From: Hydractinia symbiolongicarpus
Lineage: Eukaryota > Cnidaria > Hydrozoa > Anthoathecata > Hydractiniidae
Direction of reading: 5' to 3'
Assembly: GCF_029227915.1 (NCBI RefSeq)
Contig: NC_079880.1
Span: 4,156,001 to 4,220,000 of the forward strand
DNA length: 64,000 nt
Shown: in pieces, positions 1-11,004 of the stretch
Position numbering within the stretch: position 1 is the first letter of the stretch
How the letters are laid out: each line of letters opens with the position of its first letter
Made by a program: the position numbers and the translations under genes
The notes under the pieces: model-generated
What the model saw: only the letters and a program-made list of their open reading frames with translations
The model's database searches: none
What the model was told of the DNA's origin: nothing

Positions 1-178
1 GTTTTCATTTTCGATGAGACGCTGAATAAAAGAAATTTAATCGCCGGCAAACGAAAACCTGCGATTTCCCGTAAATCCCAGACTCGGCCCGTATAGTCAA
101 AAGTATACAAAGAAAGTACCCAGGGTGTAAACTCATTTCCCGAACTATTTTTTAAATTATTATTTCACCACTAAAGCC

Positions 179-381
179 CATGAGACTTGTAGTATTTAAA
201 AATATTTTCATTTTTGATGAGACGCTGAATAAAAGAAGTTTAATCGCCGGCAAACGAAAACCTGCGATTTCCCGTAAATCCCGGACTCGGCCCGTATAGT
301 CAAAAGTATACAAAGAAAGTACCCAGGGTGTAAACTCATTTCCCGAACTATTTTTTAAATTATTATTTCACCACTAAAGCC
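179..381 (+). repeat. Representative family I monomer, subtype a (203 bp)
   Basis: This complete monomer shows the commonest subtype. After catgagacttgtag it reads tatttaaaaatattttc, then gctgaataaaagaag, tcgccggcaaacg, ggactcggcccg, gtcaaaag and cccagggtg, and it ends in ttattatttcacc-actaaagcc. By count it has 33 G and 41 C in 203 bases (36.5% G+C) and 10 CpG dinucleotides against about 6.7 expected. Sister copies vary at a few fixed places: cctgcgatttc or cccgcgacttc, ctcggcc or ctcagcc, cagggtg, cagggag, caaggag or caggaag, and gaactat, gaacgat or gaaggat. Confidence 0.95.
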
Positions 382-613
382 CATGAGACTTGTAGTATTT
401 AAAAATATTTTCATTTTTGATGAGACGCTGAATAAAAGAAGTTTAATCGCCGGCAAACGAAAACCCGCGACTTCCCGTAAATCCTGGACTCAGCCCGTAT
501 AGTCAAAAGTATACAAAGAAAGTACCCAAGGAGTAAACTCATTTCCCGAAGGATTTTTTAAATTATTTTTTCACCACTAAAACGCATGAGACTTGTAGTT
601 TTCAGAAATGATT

Positions 614-626
614 TCATTTTTGATGA
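614..626 (+). other. Dyad tcatttttgatga, present in most monomers of both families
   Basis: A 4-bp stem (tcat/atga) surrounds ttttg. The sequence is kept in both families, with single-base exceptions such as catttctgatgag (26726, 29362, 30580), tttttcatgag (20445, 21458) and ttgaagag (54715, 56740, 60791). A 4-bp stem may be chance in an A/T-rich stretch. Confidence 0.5.
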
Positions 627-676
627 GACGCTTAATGAAAGTTGTTTAATCGCCGGCAAACGAAAACCCGCAATTT

Positions 677-717
677 CCCGTAAATCACGGGCTTGGCCCG
701 TATAGTCGAATGTATAC
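677..717 (+). other. Cluster of three inverted repeats in family II monomers
   Basis: In this 41-bp stretch I see three short dyads: cccgtaaatcacggg at 677-691 (5-bp stem cccgt/acggg), cgggcttggcccg at 688-700 (5-bp stem, 3-base loop), and gtatagtcgaatgtatac at 700-717 (5-bp stem gtata/tatac). The first two share cggg, so only one can form at a time. Family I keeps the third dyad but not the second. The cluster recurs in family II monomers, in some of which cacggg is cccggg and the first stem is shorter. Confidence 0.8.
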
Positions 718-732
718 AAAGAAAGTACCCTG

Positions 733-744
733 TGAGTAAACTCA
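733..744 (+). other. Palindrome tgagtaaactca in family II monomers
   Basis: The 12 bases form a 5-bp stem (tgagt/actca) around AA. Family I copies with cagggag or caggaag keep the inner four base pairs or part of them; those with cagggtg lose it. It sits next to the gtaaactcatttcc string where one of the HOR junctions (9040/9041) falls. Confidence 0.72.
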
Positions 745-787
745 TTTCCCGAACTATTTTTTAAATTATTATTTCACCACTAAAGCC

Positions 788-1599
788 CATGAGACTTGTA
801 GTATTTAAAAATATTTTCATTTTTGATGAGACGCTGAATAAAAGAAGTTTAATCGCCGGCAAACGAAAACCCGCGACTTCCCGTAAATTCCGGACTCAGC
901 CCGCATAGTCAAAAGTATACAAAGAAAGTACCCAAGGAGTAAACTCATTTCCCGAAGGATTTTTTAAATTATTTTTTCACCACTAAAACGCATGAGACTT
1001 GTAGTTTTCAGAAATGTTTTCATTTTTGATGAGACGCTTAGTGAAAGTTGTTTAATCACCGGTAAACGAAAACCCGCGATTTCCCGTAAATCCCGGGCTT
1101 GGCCCGTATAGTCGAATGTATACAAAGAAAGTACCCTGTGAGTAAACTCATTTCCCGAACTATTTTTTAAATTATTATTTCACCACTAAAGCCCATGAGA
1201 CTTGTAGTATTTAAAAATATTTTCATTTTTGATGAGACGCTGAATAAAAGAAGTTTAATCGCCGGCAAACGAAAACCCGCGACTTCCCGTAAATTCCGGA
1301 CTCAGCCCGCATAGTCAAAAGTATACAAAGAAAGTACCCAAGGAGTAAACTCATTTCCCGAAGGATTTTTTAAATTATTTTTTCACCACTAAAACGCATG
1401 AGACTTGTAGTTTTCAGAAATGTTTTCATTTTTGATGAGACGCTTAGTGAAAGTTGTTTAATCACCGGTAAACGAAAACCCGCGATTTCCCGTAAATCCC
1501 GGGCTTGGCCCGTATAGTCGAATGTATACAAAGAAAGTACCCTGTGAGTAAACTCATTTCCAGAACGATTTTTTAAATTATTATTTCACCACTAAAGCC
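788..1599 (+). repeat. Dimer of 406 bp in two tandem copies (family I + II')
   Basis: Copy 1 is 788-1193 and copy 2 is 1194-1599. Each is a family I monomer with attccggactcagcccgca and caaggag followed by a II' monomer. The copies are almost identical; the second ends in ccagaacgat and the first in cccgaactat. The same dimer is doubled again at about 7479-8268, where the last monomer has a 22-bp deletion, but is single at about 13920-14327. Dimer number is therefore variable within otherwise matching blocks. Confidence 0.88.
991..1193 (+). repeat. Family II monomer, subtype II' (gcttagtg, tcaccggt)
   Basis: This copy differs from standard family II by gcttagtgaaagttg and by tcaccggtaaacg in place of tcgccggcaaacg, and it reads cccgggcttgg. 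The subtype is confined to zone 1 in this full form. In zones 2 and 3 a related form keeps gcttagtg but has tcgccggc (for example near 26530, 29170 and 39110). It alternates with a family I monomer carrying attccggactcagcccgca. Confidence 0.88.
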
Positions 1600-4521
1600 C
1601 ATGAGACTTGTAGTATTTAAAAATATTTTCATTTTTGATGAGACGCTGAATAAAAGAAGTTTAATCGCTGGCAAACGAAAACCCGCGACTTTCCGTAAAT
1701 CCCGGACTCAGCCCGTATAGTCAAAAGTATACAAAGAAAGTACCCAGGGTGTAAACTCATTTCCCGAACTATTTTTAAAATTATTATTTCACCACTAAAG
1801 CCCATGAGACTTGTAGTATTTAAAAATATTTTCATTTTTGATGAGACGCTGAATAAAAGAAGTTTAATCGCCGGCAAACGAAAACCCGCGACTTCCCGTA
1901 AATCCCGGACTCAGCCCGTATAGTCAAAAGTATACAAAGAAAGTACCCAGGGAGTAAACTCATTTCCCGAACGATTTTTTAAATTATTTTTTCACCACTA
2001 AAACGCATGAGCCTTGTAGTTTTCAAAAATGTTTTCATTTTTGATGAGACGCTGAATAAAAGAAGTTTAATCGCCGGCAAACGAAAACCTGCGATTTCCC
2101 GTAAATCCCGGACTCGGCCCGTATAGTCAAAAGTATACAAAGAAAGTACCCAGGAAGTAAACTCATTTCCCAAACGATATTTTAAATTAATTTTCACCAC
2201 TAAAACGCATGAGACTTGTAGTTTTCAGAAATGTTTTTATTTTTGATGAGACGCTTAATGAAAGTTGTTTAATCGCCGGCAAACGAAAACCGCGATTTCC
2301 CGTAAATCACGGGCTTGGCCCGTATAGTTGAATGTATACAAAGAAAGTACCCTGTGAGTAAACTCATTTCCAGAACGATTTCTTAATTTATTTTTTCAAC
2401 ACTAAAACGCATGAGACTTGTAGTTTTCAAAAATGTTTTCATTTTTGATGAGACGCTTAATGAAAGAGGTTTAATCGCCGGCAAACGAAAACCCGAGATT
2501 TCCCGTAAATCCCGGGCTTGGCCCGTATAGTCAAAAGTATACAAAGAAAGTACCCAGGGTGTAAACTCATTTCCCGAACTATTTTTTAAATTATTATTTC
2601 ACCACTAAAGCCAATGAGACTTGTAGTATTTAAAAATATTTTCATTTTTGATGAGACGCTGAATAAAAGAAGTTTAATCGCCGGCAAACGAAAACCCGCG
2701 ACTTCCCGTAAATCCTGGACTCAGCCCGTATAGTCAAAAGTATACAAAGAAAGTACCCAAGGAGTAAACTCATTTCCCGAAGGATTTTTTAAATTATTTT
2801 TTCACCACTAAAACGCATGAGACTTGTAGTTTTCAGAAATGATTTCATTTTTGATGAGACGCTTAATGAAAGTTGTTTAATCGCCGGCAAACGAAAACCC
2901 GCGATTTCCCGTAAATCACGGGCTTGGCCCGTATAGTCGAATGTATACAAAGAAAGTACCCTGTGAGTAAACTCATTTCCCGAACTATTTTTTAAATTAT
3001 TATTTCACCACTAAAGCCCATGAGACTTGTAGTATTTAAAAATATTTTCATTTTTGATGAGACGCTTAATAAAAGAAGTTTAATCGCCGGCAAACGAAAA
3101 CCCGCGACTTCCCGTAAATTCCGGACTCAGCCCGCATAGTCAAAAGTATACAAAGAAAGTACCCAAGGAGTAAACTCATTTACCGAACGATTTTTTAAAC
3201 TATTTTTTCACCACTAAAACGCATGAGACTTGTAGTTTTCAGAAATGTTTTCATTTTTGATGAGACGCTTAGTGAAAGTTGTTTAATCACCGGTAAACGA
3301 AAACCCGCGATTTCCCGTAAATCCCGGGCTTGGCCCGTATAGTCGAATGTATACAAAGAAAGTACCCTGTGAGTAAACTCATTTCCAGAACGATTTTTTA
3401 AATTATTATTTCACCACTAAAGCCCATGAGACTTGTAGTATTTAAAAATATTTTCATTTTTGATGAGACGCTGAATAAAAGAAGTTTAATCGCTGGCAAA
3501 CGAAAACCCGCGACTTCCCGTAAATCCCGGACTCAGCCCGTATAGTCAAAAGTATACAAAGAAAGTACCCAGGGTGTAAACTCATTTCCCGAACTATTTT
3601 TAAAATTATTATTTCACCACTAAAGCCCATGAGACTTGTAGTATTTAAAAATATTTTCATTTTTGATGAGACGCTGAATAAAAGAAGTTTAATCGCCGGC
3701 AAACGAAAACCCGCGACTTCCCGTAAATCCCGGACTCAGCCCGTATAGTCAAAAGTATACAAAGAAAGTACCCAGGGAGTAAACTCATTTCCCGAACGAT
3801 TTTTTAAATTATTTTTTCACCACTAAAACGCATGAGCCTTGTAGTTTTCAAAAATGTTTTCATTTTTGATGAGACGCTGAATAAAAGAAGTTTAATCGCC
3901 GGCAAACGAAAACCTGCGATTTCCCGTAAATCCCGGACTCGGCCCGTATAGTCAAAAGTATACAAAGAAAGTACCCAGGAAGTAAACTCATTTCCCAAAC
4001 GATATTTTAAATTAATTTTCACCACTAAAACGCATGAGACTTGTAGTTTTCAGAAATGTTTTTATTTTTGATGAGACGCTTAATGAAAGTTGTTTAATCG
4101 CCGGCAAACGAAAACCGCGATTTCCCGTAAATCACGGGCTTGGCCCGTATAGTTGAATGTATACAAAGAAAGTACCCTGTGAGTAAACTCATTTCCAGAA
4201 CGATTTCTTAATTTATTTTTTCAACACTAAAACGCATGAGACTTGTAGTTTTCAAAAATGTTTTCATTTTTGATGAGACGCTTAATGAAAGAGGTTTAAT
4301 CGCCGGCAAACGAAAACCCGAGATTTCCCGTAAATCCCGGGCTTGGCCCGTATAGTCAAAAGTATACAAAGAAAGTACCCAGGGTGTAAACTCATTTCCC
4401 GAACTATTTTTTAAATTATTATTTCACCACTAAAGCCAATGAGACTTGTAGTATTTAAAAATATTTTCATTTTTGATGAGACGCTGAATAAAAGAAGTTT
4501 AATCGCCGGCAAACGAAAACC
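1106..4521 (+). repeat. 9-mer HOR, offset 1825 bp, two copies (about 1106-2696 and 2931-4521)
   Basis: Bases at 1106-2696 recur at 2931-4521 with a constant offset of 1825 bp (nine monomers). Shared markers include the pair of family I monomers starting at 1600/3425 and 1803/3628, the gagcc monomer starting at 2006/3831, and the C - II - III trimer. The copies stop matching at about 2697/4522, where copy 1 reads cccgcgacttc and copy 2 cctgcgatttc. The two matching stretches do not quite touch, so later events have cut into the original tandem pair. Confidence 0.82.
2410..2612 (+). repeat. Mosaic monomer, subtype III (gaaagagg, cccgagatttc)
   Basis: The 5' part is family II-like (gcttaatgaaagagg, cccgggcttgg). 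The 3' part is family I (gtcaaaag, cagggtg, gaactat). It also carries cccgagatttc, which few other copies have. It is nearly always preceded by a family II monomer ending in tttcaacac and followed by a copy whose phase motif is aatgag rather than catgag. This gives the trimer C - II - III that recurs in zones 1 and 3 (for example 2006-2612, 3831-4437 and near 31360, 36640 and 48400). Confidence 0.85.
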
Positions 4522-5192
4522 TGCGATTTCCCGTAAATCCCGGACTCGGCCCGTATAGTCAAAAGTATACAAAGAAAGTACCCAGGAAGTAAACTCATTT
4601 CCCAAACGATATTTTAAATTAATTTTCACCACTAAAACGCATGAGACTTGTAGTTTTCAGAAATGTTTTTATTTTTGATGAGACGCTTAATGAAAGTTGT
4701 TTAATCGCCGGCAAACGAAAACCGCGATTTCCCGTAAATCACGGGCTTGGCCCGTATAGTTGAATGTATACAAAGAAAGTACCCTGTGAGTAAACTCATT
4801 TCCAGAACGATTTCTTAATTTATTTTTTCAACACTAAAACGCATGAGACTTGTAGTTTTCAAAAATGTTTTCATTTTTGATGAGACGCTTAATGAAAGAG
4901 GTTTAATCGCCGGCAAACGAAAACCCGAGATTTCCCGTAAATCCCGGGCTTGGCCCGTATAGTCAAAAGTATACAAAGAAAGTACCCAGGGTGTAAACTC
5001 ATTTCCCGAACTATTTTTTAAATTATTATTTCACCACTAAAGCCAATGAGACTTGTAGTATTTAAAAATATTTTCATTTTTGATGAGACGCTGAATAAAA
5101 GAAGTTTATTCGCCGGCAAACGAAAACCTGCGATTTCCCGTAAATCCCGGACTCGGCCCGTATAGTCAAAAGTATACAAAGAAAGTACCCAG
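3857..5192 (+). repeat. Trimer of 607 bp, two full tandem copies plus a partial third
   Basis: The C - II - III trimer at about 3857-4463 is repeated at about 4464-5070, and the match runs on to about 5192. Offset is 607 bp. The first monomer of copy 2 starts with the aatgag/tattt 5' end left by the preceding III monomer and then turns into C-type sequence. This shows that the exchange point lay inside a monomer and not at its edge. Confidence 0.82.
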
Positions 5193-7804
5193 GGAGTAAA
5201 CTCATTTCCCGAACGATTTTTTAAAGGATTTTTTCACCACTAAATCGCATGAGACTTGTAGTTTTCAAAAATGTTTTCATTTTTGATGAGACGCTGAATA
5301 AAAGAAGTTTAATCGCCGGCAAACGAAAACCTGCGATTTCCTGTAAATCCCGGACTCGGCCCGTATAGTCAAAAGTATACAAAGAAAGTACCCAGGGTGT
5401 AAACTCATTTCCCGAACGATTTTTTAAATTATTATTTCACCACTAAAGCCCATGAGACTTGTAGTATTTAAAAATATTTTCATTTTTGATGAGACGCTGA
5501 ATAAAAGAAGTTTAATCGCCGGCAAACGAAAACCTGCGATTTCCCGTAAATCCCGGACTCGGCCCGTATAGTCAAAAGTATACAAAGAATGTACCCAGGG
5601 TGTAAACTCATTTCCCGAAGGATTTTTTAAATTATTTTTTCACCACTAAAACGCATGAGACTTGTAGTTTTCAGAAATGATTTCATTTTTGATGAGACGC
5701 TTAATGAAAGTTGTTTAATCGCCGGCAAACGAAAACCCGCGATTTCCCGTAAATCACGGGCTTGGCCCGTATAGTCGAATGTATACAAAGAAAGTACCCT
5801 GTGAGTAAACTCATTTCCCGAACTATTTTTTAAATTATTATTTCACCACTAAAGCCCATGAGACTTGTAGTATTTAAAAATATTTTCATTTTTGATGAGA
5901 CGCTGAATAAAAGAAGTTTAATCGCCGGCAAACGAAAACCCGCGACTTCCCGTAAATTCCGGACTCAGCCCGCATAGTCAAAAGTATACAAAGAAAGTAC
6001 CCAAGGAGTAAACTCATTTCCCGAAGGATTTTTTAAATTATTTTTTCACCACTAAAACGCATGAGACTTGTAGTTTTCAGAAATGTTTTCATTTTTGATG
6101 AGACGCTTAGTGAAAGTTGTTTAATCACCGGTAAACGAAAACCCGCGATTTCCCGTAAATCCCGGGCTTGGCCCGTATAGTCAAAAGTATACAAAGAAAG
6201 TACCCAGGAAGTAAACTCATTTCCCAAACGATATTTTAAATTAATTTTCACCACTAAAACGCATAAGACTTGTAGTTTTCAGAAATGTTTTTATTTTTGA
6301 TGAGACGCTTAATGAAAGTTGTTTAATCGCCGGCAAACGAAAACCGCGATTTCCCGTAAATCACGGGCTTGGCCCGTATAGTTGAATGTATACAAAGAAA
6401 GTACCCTGTGAGTAAACTCATTTCCAGAACGATTTCTTAATTTATTTTTTCAACACTAAAACGCATGAGACTTGTAGTTTTCAAAAATGTTTTCATTTTT
6501 GATGAGACGCTTAATGAAAGAGGTTTAATCGCCGGCAAACGAAAACCCGAGATTTCCCGTAAATCCCGGGCTTGGCCCGTATAGTCAAAAGTATACAAAG
6601 AAAGTACCCAGGGTGTAAACTCATTTCCCGAACTATTTTTTAAATTATTATTTCACCACTAAAGCCAATGAGACTTGTAGTATTTAAAAATATTTTCATT
6701 TTTGATGAGACGCTGAATAAAAGAAGTTTAATCGCCGGCAAACGAAAACCTGCGATTTCCCGTAAATCCCGGACTCGGCCCGTATAGTCAAAAGTATACA
6801 AAGAAAGTACCCAGGGAGTAAACTCATTTCCCGAACGATTTTTTAAAGGATTTTTTCACCACTAAATCGCATGAGACTTGTAGTTTTCAAAAATGTTTTC
6901 ATTTTTGATGAGACGCTGAATAAAAGAAGTTTAATCGCCGGCAAACGAAAACCTGCGATTTCCTGTAAATCCCGGACTCGGCCCGTATAGTCAAAAGTAT
7001 ACAAAGAAAGTACCCAGGGTGTAAACTCATTTCCCGAACGATTTTTTAAATTATTATTTCACCACTAAAGCCCATGAGACTTGTAGTATTTAAAAATATT
7101 TTCATTTTTGATGAGACGCTGAATAAAAGAAGTTTAATCGCCGGCAAACGAAAACCTGCGATTTCCCGTAAATCCCGGACTCGGCCCGTATAGTCAAAAG
7201 TATACAAAGAATATACCCAGGGTGTAAACTCATTTCCCGAAGGATTTTTTAAATTATTTTTTCACCACTAAAACGCATGAGACTTGTAGTTTTCAGAAAT
7301 GATTTCATTTTTGATGAGACGCTTAATGAAAGTTGTTTAATCGCCGGCAAACGAAAACCCGCGATTTCCCGTAAATCACGGGCTTGGCCCGTATAGTCGA
7401 ATGTATACAAAGAAAGTACCCTGTGAGTAAACTCATTTCCCGAACTATTTTTTAAATTATTATTTCACCACTAAAGCCCATGAGACTTGTAGTATTTAAA
7501 AATATTTTCATTTTTGATGAGACGCTGAATAAAAGAAGTTTAATCGCCGGCAAACGAAAACCCGCGACTTCCCGTAAATTCCGGACTCAGCCCGCATAGT
7601 CAAAAGTATACAAAGAAAGTACCCAAGGAGTAAACTCATTTCCCGAAGGATTTTTTAAATTATTTTTTCACCACTAAAACGCATGAGACTTGTAGTTTTC
7701 AGAAATGTTTTCATTTTTGATGAGACGCTTAGTGAAAGTTGTTTAATCACCGGTAAACGAAAACCCGCGATTTCCCGTAAATCCCGGGCTTGGCCCGTAT
7801 AGTC
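4561..7804 (+). repeat. 8-mer HOR of 1622 bp, tandem pair no. 1
   Basis: Copy 1 is 4561-6182 and copy 2 is 6183-7804, directly adjacent, each eight monomers long. The junction lies just after cccgtatagtc inside a II' monomer: upstream is family II, downstream reads aaaag and caggaag as family I. Shared private markers include taaaggattttttc (5221 and 6843) and cataag or catgag phase points after ttaattttc. Copy 1 has tttattcgcc at about 5105 while copy 2 has tttaatcgcc; this difference is useful for dating (see the second pair at 11005-14247). Confidence 0.9.
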
Positions 7805-8087
7805 GAATGTATACAAAGAAAGTACCCTGTGAGTAAACTCATTTCCCGAACTATTTTTTAAATTATTATTTCACCACTAAAGCCCATGAGACTTGTAGTA
7901 TTTAAAAATATTTTCATTTTTGATGAGACGCTGAATAAAAGAAGTTTAATCGCCGGCAAACGAAAACCCGCGACTTCCCGTAAATTCCGGACTCAGCCCG
8001 CATAGTCAAAAGTATACAAAGAAAGTACCCAAGGAGTAAACTCATTTCCCGAAGGATTTTTTAAATTATTTTTTCACCACTAAAACG

Positions 8088-8268
8088 CATGAGACTTGTA
8101 GTTTTCAGAAATGTTTTCAAAGAAGTTTAATCACCGGTAAACGAAAACCCGCGATTTCCCGTAAATCCCGGGCTTGGCCCGTATAGTCGAATGTATACAA
8201 AGAAAGTACCCTGTGAGTAAACTCATTTCCAGAACGATTTTTTAAATTATTATTTCACCACTAAAGCC
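8088..8268 (+). repeat. Truncated monomer, 181 bp, 22-bp internal deletion (copy 1)
   Basis: After gttttcagaaatgttttca the sequence jumps to aagaagtttaatcaccgg, so the block from tttttgatgagacgc to the A-rich end of gctgaataa is missing. The junction is at about 8119/8120. Flanks are family II' on the 5' side and carry the II' caccggt on the 3' side, but aagaag at the junction is a family I sequence. This copy was therefore already a mosaic when or after the deletion arose. Confidence 0.9.
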
Positions 8269-9890
8269 CATGAGACTTGTAGTATTTAAAAATATTTTCA
8301 TTTTTGATGAGACGCTGAATAAAAGAAGTTTAATCGCTGGCAAACGAAAACCCGCGACTTCCCGTAAATCCCGGACTCAGCCCGTAAAGTCAAAAGTATA
8401 CAAAGAAAGTACCCAGGGTGTAAACTCATTTCCCGAACTATTTTTTAAATTATTATTTCACCACTAAAGCCCATGAGACTTGTAGTATTTAAAAATATTT
8501 TCATTTTTGATGAGACGCTGAATAAAAGAAGTTTAATCGCCGGCAAACGAAAACCCGCGACTTCCCGTAAATCCCGGACTCAGCCCGTATAGTCAAAAGT
8601 ATACAAAGAAAGTACCCAGGGAGTAAACTCATTTCCCGAACGATTTTTTAAATTATTTTTTCACCACTAAAACGCATGAGCCTTGTAGTTTTCAAAAATG
8701 TTTTCATTTTTGATGAGACGCTGAATAAAAGAAGTTTAATCGCCGGCAAACGAAAACCCGCGACTTCCCGTAAATCCCGGACTCGGCCCGTATAGTCAAA
8801 AGTATACAAAGAAAGTACCCAGGAAGTAAACTCATTTCCCAAACGATATTTTAAATTAATTTTCACCACTAAAACGCATGAGACTTGTAGTTTTCAGAAA
8901 TGTTTTTATTTTTGATGAGACGCTTAATGAAAGTTGTTTAATCGCCGGCAAACGAAAACCGCGATTTCCCGTAAATCACGGGCTTGGCCCGTATAGTTGA
9001 ATGTATACAAAGAAAGTACCCTGGGAGTAAACTCATTTCCCGAAGGATTTTTTAAATTATTTTTTCACCACTAAAACGCATGAGACTTGTAGTTTTCAGA
9101 AATGATTTCATTTTTGATGAGACGCTTAATGAAAGTTGTTTAATCGCCGGCAAACGAAAACCCGCGATTTCCCGTAAATCACGGGCTTGGCCCGTATAGT
9201 CGAATGTATACAAAGAAAGTACCCTGTGAGTAAACTCATTTCCCGAACTATTTTTTAAATTATTATTTCACCACTAAAGCCCATGAGACTTGTAGTATTT
9301 AAAAATATTTTCATTTTTGATGAGACGCTGAATAAAAGAAGTTTAATCGCCGGCAAACGAAAACCCGCGACTTCCCGTAAATTCCGGACTCAGCCCGCAT
9401 AGTCAAAAGTATACAAAGAAAGTACCCAAGGAGTAAACTCATTTCCCGAAGGATTTTTTAAATTATTTTTTCACCACTAAAACGCATGAGACTTGTAGTT
9501 TTCAGAAATGTTTTCATTTTTGATGAGACGCTTAGTGAAAGTTGTTTAATCACCGGTAAACGAAAACCCGCGATTTCCCGTAAATCCCGGGCTTGGCCCG
9601 TATAGTCGAATGTATACAAAGAAAGTACCCTGTGAGTAAACTCATTTCCCGAACTATTTTTTAAATTATTATTTCACCACTAAAGCCCATGAGACTTGTA
9701 GTATTTAAAAATATTTTCATTTTTGATGAGACGCTGAATAAAAGAAGTTTAATCGCCGGCAAACGAAAACCCGCGACTTCCCGTAAATTCCGGACTCAGC
9801 CCGCATAGTCAAAAGTATACAAAGAAAGTACCCAAGGAGTAAACTCATTTCCCGAAGGATTTTTTAAATTATTTTTTCACCACTAAAACG

Positions 9891-10071
9891 CATGAGACTT
9901 GTAGTTTTCAGAAATGTTTTCAAAGAAGTTTAATCACCGGTAAACGAAAACCCGCGATTTCCCGTAAATCCCGGGCTTGGCCCGTATAGTCGAATGTATA
10001 CAAAGAAAGTACCCTGTGAGTAAACTCATTTCCAGAACGATTTTTTAAATTATTATTTCACCACTAAAGCC
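9891..10071 (+). repeat. Truncated monomer, 181 bp, same deletion (copy 2)
   Basis: It carries the identical junction gttttcaaagaagttt at about 9922/9923, exactly 1803 bp after the first. Corresponding monomers at about 6060, 14127 and 15950 are full length. The deletion arose once and was then copied as a passenger of the 9-mer duplication. Confidence 0.9.
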
Positions 10072-11004
10072 CATGAGACTTGTAGTATTTAAAAATATTT
10101 TCATTTTTGATGAGACGCTGAATAAAAGAAGTTTAATCGCTGGCAAACGAAAACCCGCGACTTCCCGTAAATCCCGGACTCAGCCCGTAAAGTCAAAAGT
10201 ATACAAAGAAAGTACCCAGGGTGTAAACTCATTTCCCGAACTATTTTTTAAATTATTATTTCACCACTAAAGCCCATGAGACTTGTAGTATTTAAAAATA
10301 TTTTCATTTTTGATGAGACGCTGAATAAAAGAAGTTTAATCGCCGGCAAACGAAAACCCGCGACTTCCCGTAAATCCCGGACTCAGCCCGTATAGTCAAA
10401 AGTATACAAAGAAAGTACCCAGGGAGTAAACTCATTTCCCGAACGATTTTTTAAATTATTTTTTCACCACTAAAACGCATGAGCCTTGTAGTTTTCAAAA
10501 ATGTTTTCATTTTTGATGAGACGCTGAATAAAAGAAGTTTAATCGCCGGCAAACGAAAACCCGCGACTTCCCGTAAATCCCGGACTCGGCCCGTATAGTC
10601 AAAAGTATACAAAGAAAGTACCCAGGAAGTAAACTCATTTCCCAAACGATATTTTAAATTAATTTTCACCACTAAAACGCATGAGACTTGTAGTTTTCAG
10701 AAATGTTTTTATTTTTGATGAGACGCTTAATGAAAGTTGTTTAATCGCCGGCAAACGAAAACCGCGATTTCCCGTAAATCACGGGCTTGGCCCGTATAGT
10801 TGAATGTATACAAAGAAAGTACCCTGGGAGTAAACTCATTTCCAGAACGATTTCTTAATTTATTTTTTCAACAAAAAAACGCATGAGACTTGTAGTTTTC
10901 AAAAATAATTTCATTTTTGATGAGACGCTTAATGAAAGAGGTTTAATCGCCGGCAAACGAAAACCCGAGATTTCCCGTAAATCCCGGGCTTGGCCCGTAT
11001 AGTC

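Larger units (their letters stand above)
585..787 (+). repeat. Representative family II monomer (203 bp)
   Basis: This is a complete monomer of the second deep family. It has ttttcagaaatg after the phase motif, gcttaatgaaagttg in place of gctgaataaaagaag, cacgggcttggcccg in place of the ggactcgg block, gtcgaatg in place of gtcaaaag, and ccctgtgag. Family II carries a denser set of inverted repeats than family I (listed separately). Family II monomers usually occur singly among two to five family I monomers, which gives each HOR its rhythm. Confidence 0.93.
7238..10843 (+). repeat. 9-mer HOR of 1803 bp, tandem pair (contains the 22-bp deletion)
   Basis: Copy 1 is 7238-9040 and copy 2 is 9041-10843. 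Each unit has nine monomers but is 22 bp shorter than the 1825-bp 9-mers, because one monomer (8088-8268 and 9891-10071) is 181 bp long. The pair is bounded by the common string gtaaactcatttcc. After it copy 1 and copy 2 both read cgaagg, while the sequence after copy 2 reads agaacg. Copy 1 overlaps the end of the preceding 8-mer pair, so the two amplifications are nested in time. Confidence 0.9.

Noticed and set aside
688-700. Rho-independent terminator (cgggcttggcccg hairpin)
   Set aside because: The stem is only 5 bp, no T run follows it, and the context is eukaryotic satellite with no genes to terminate.
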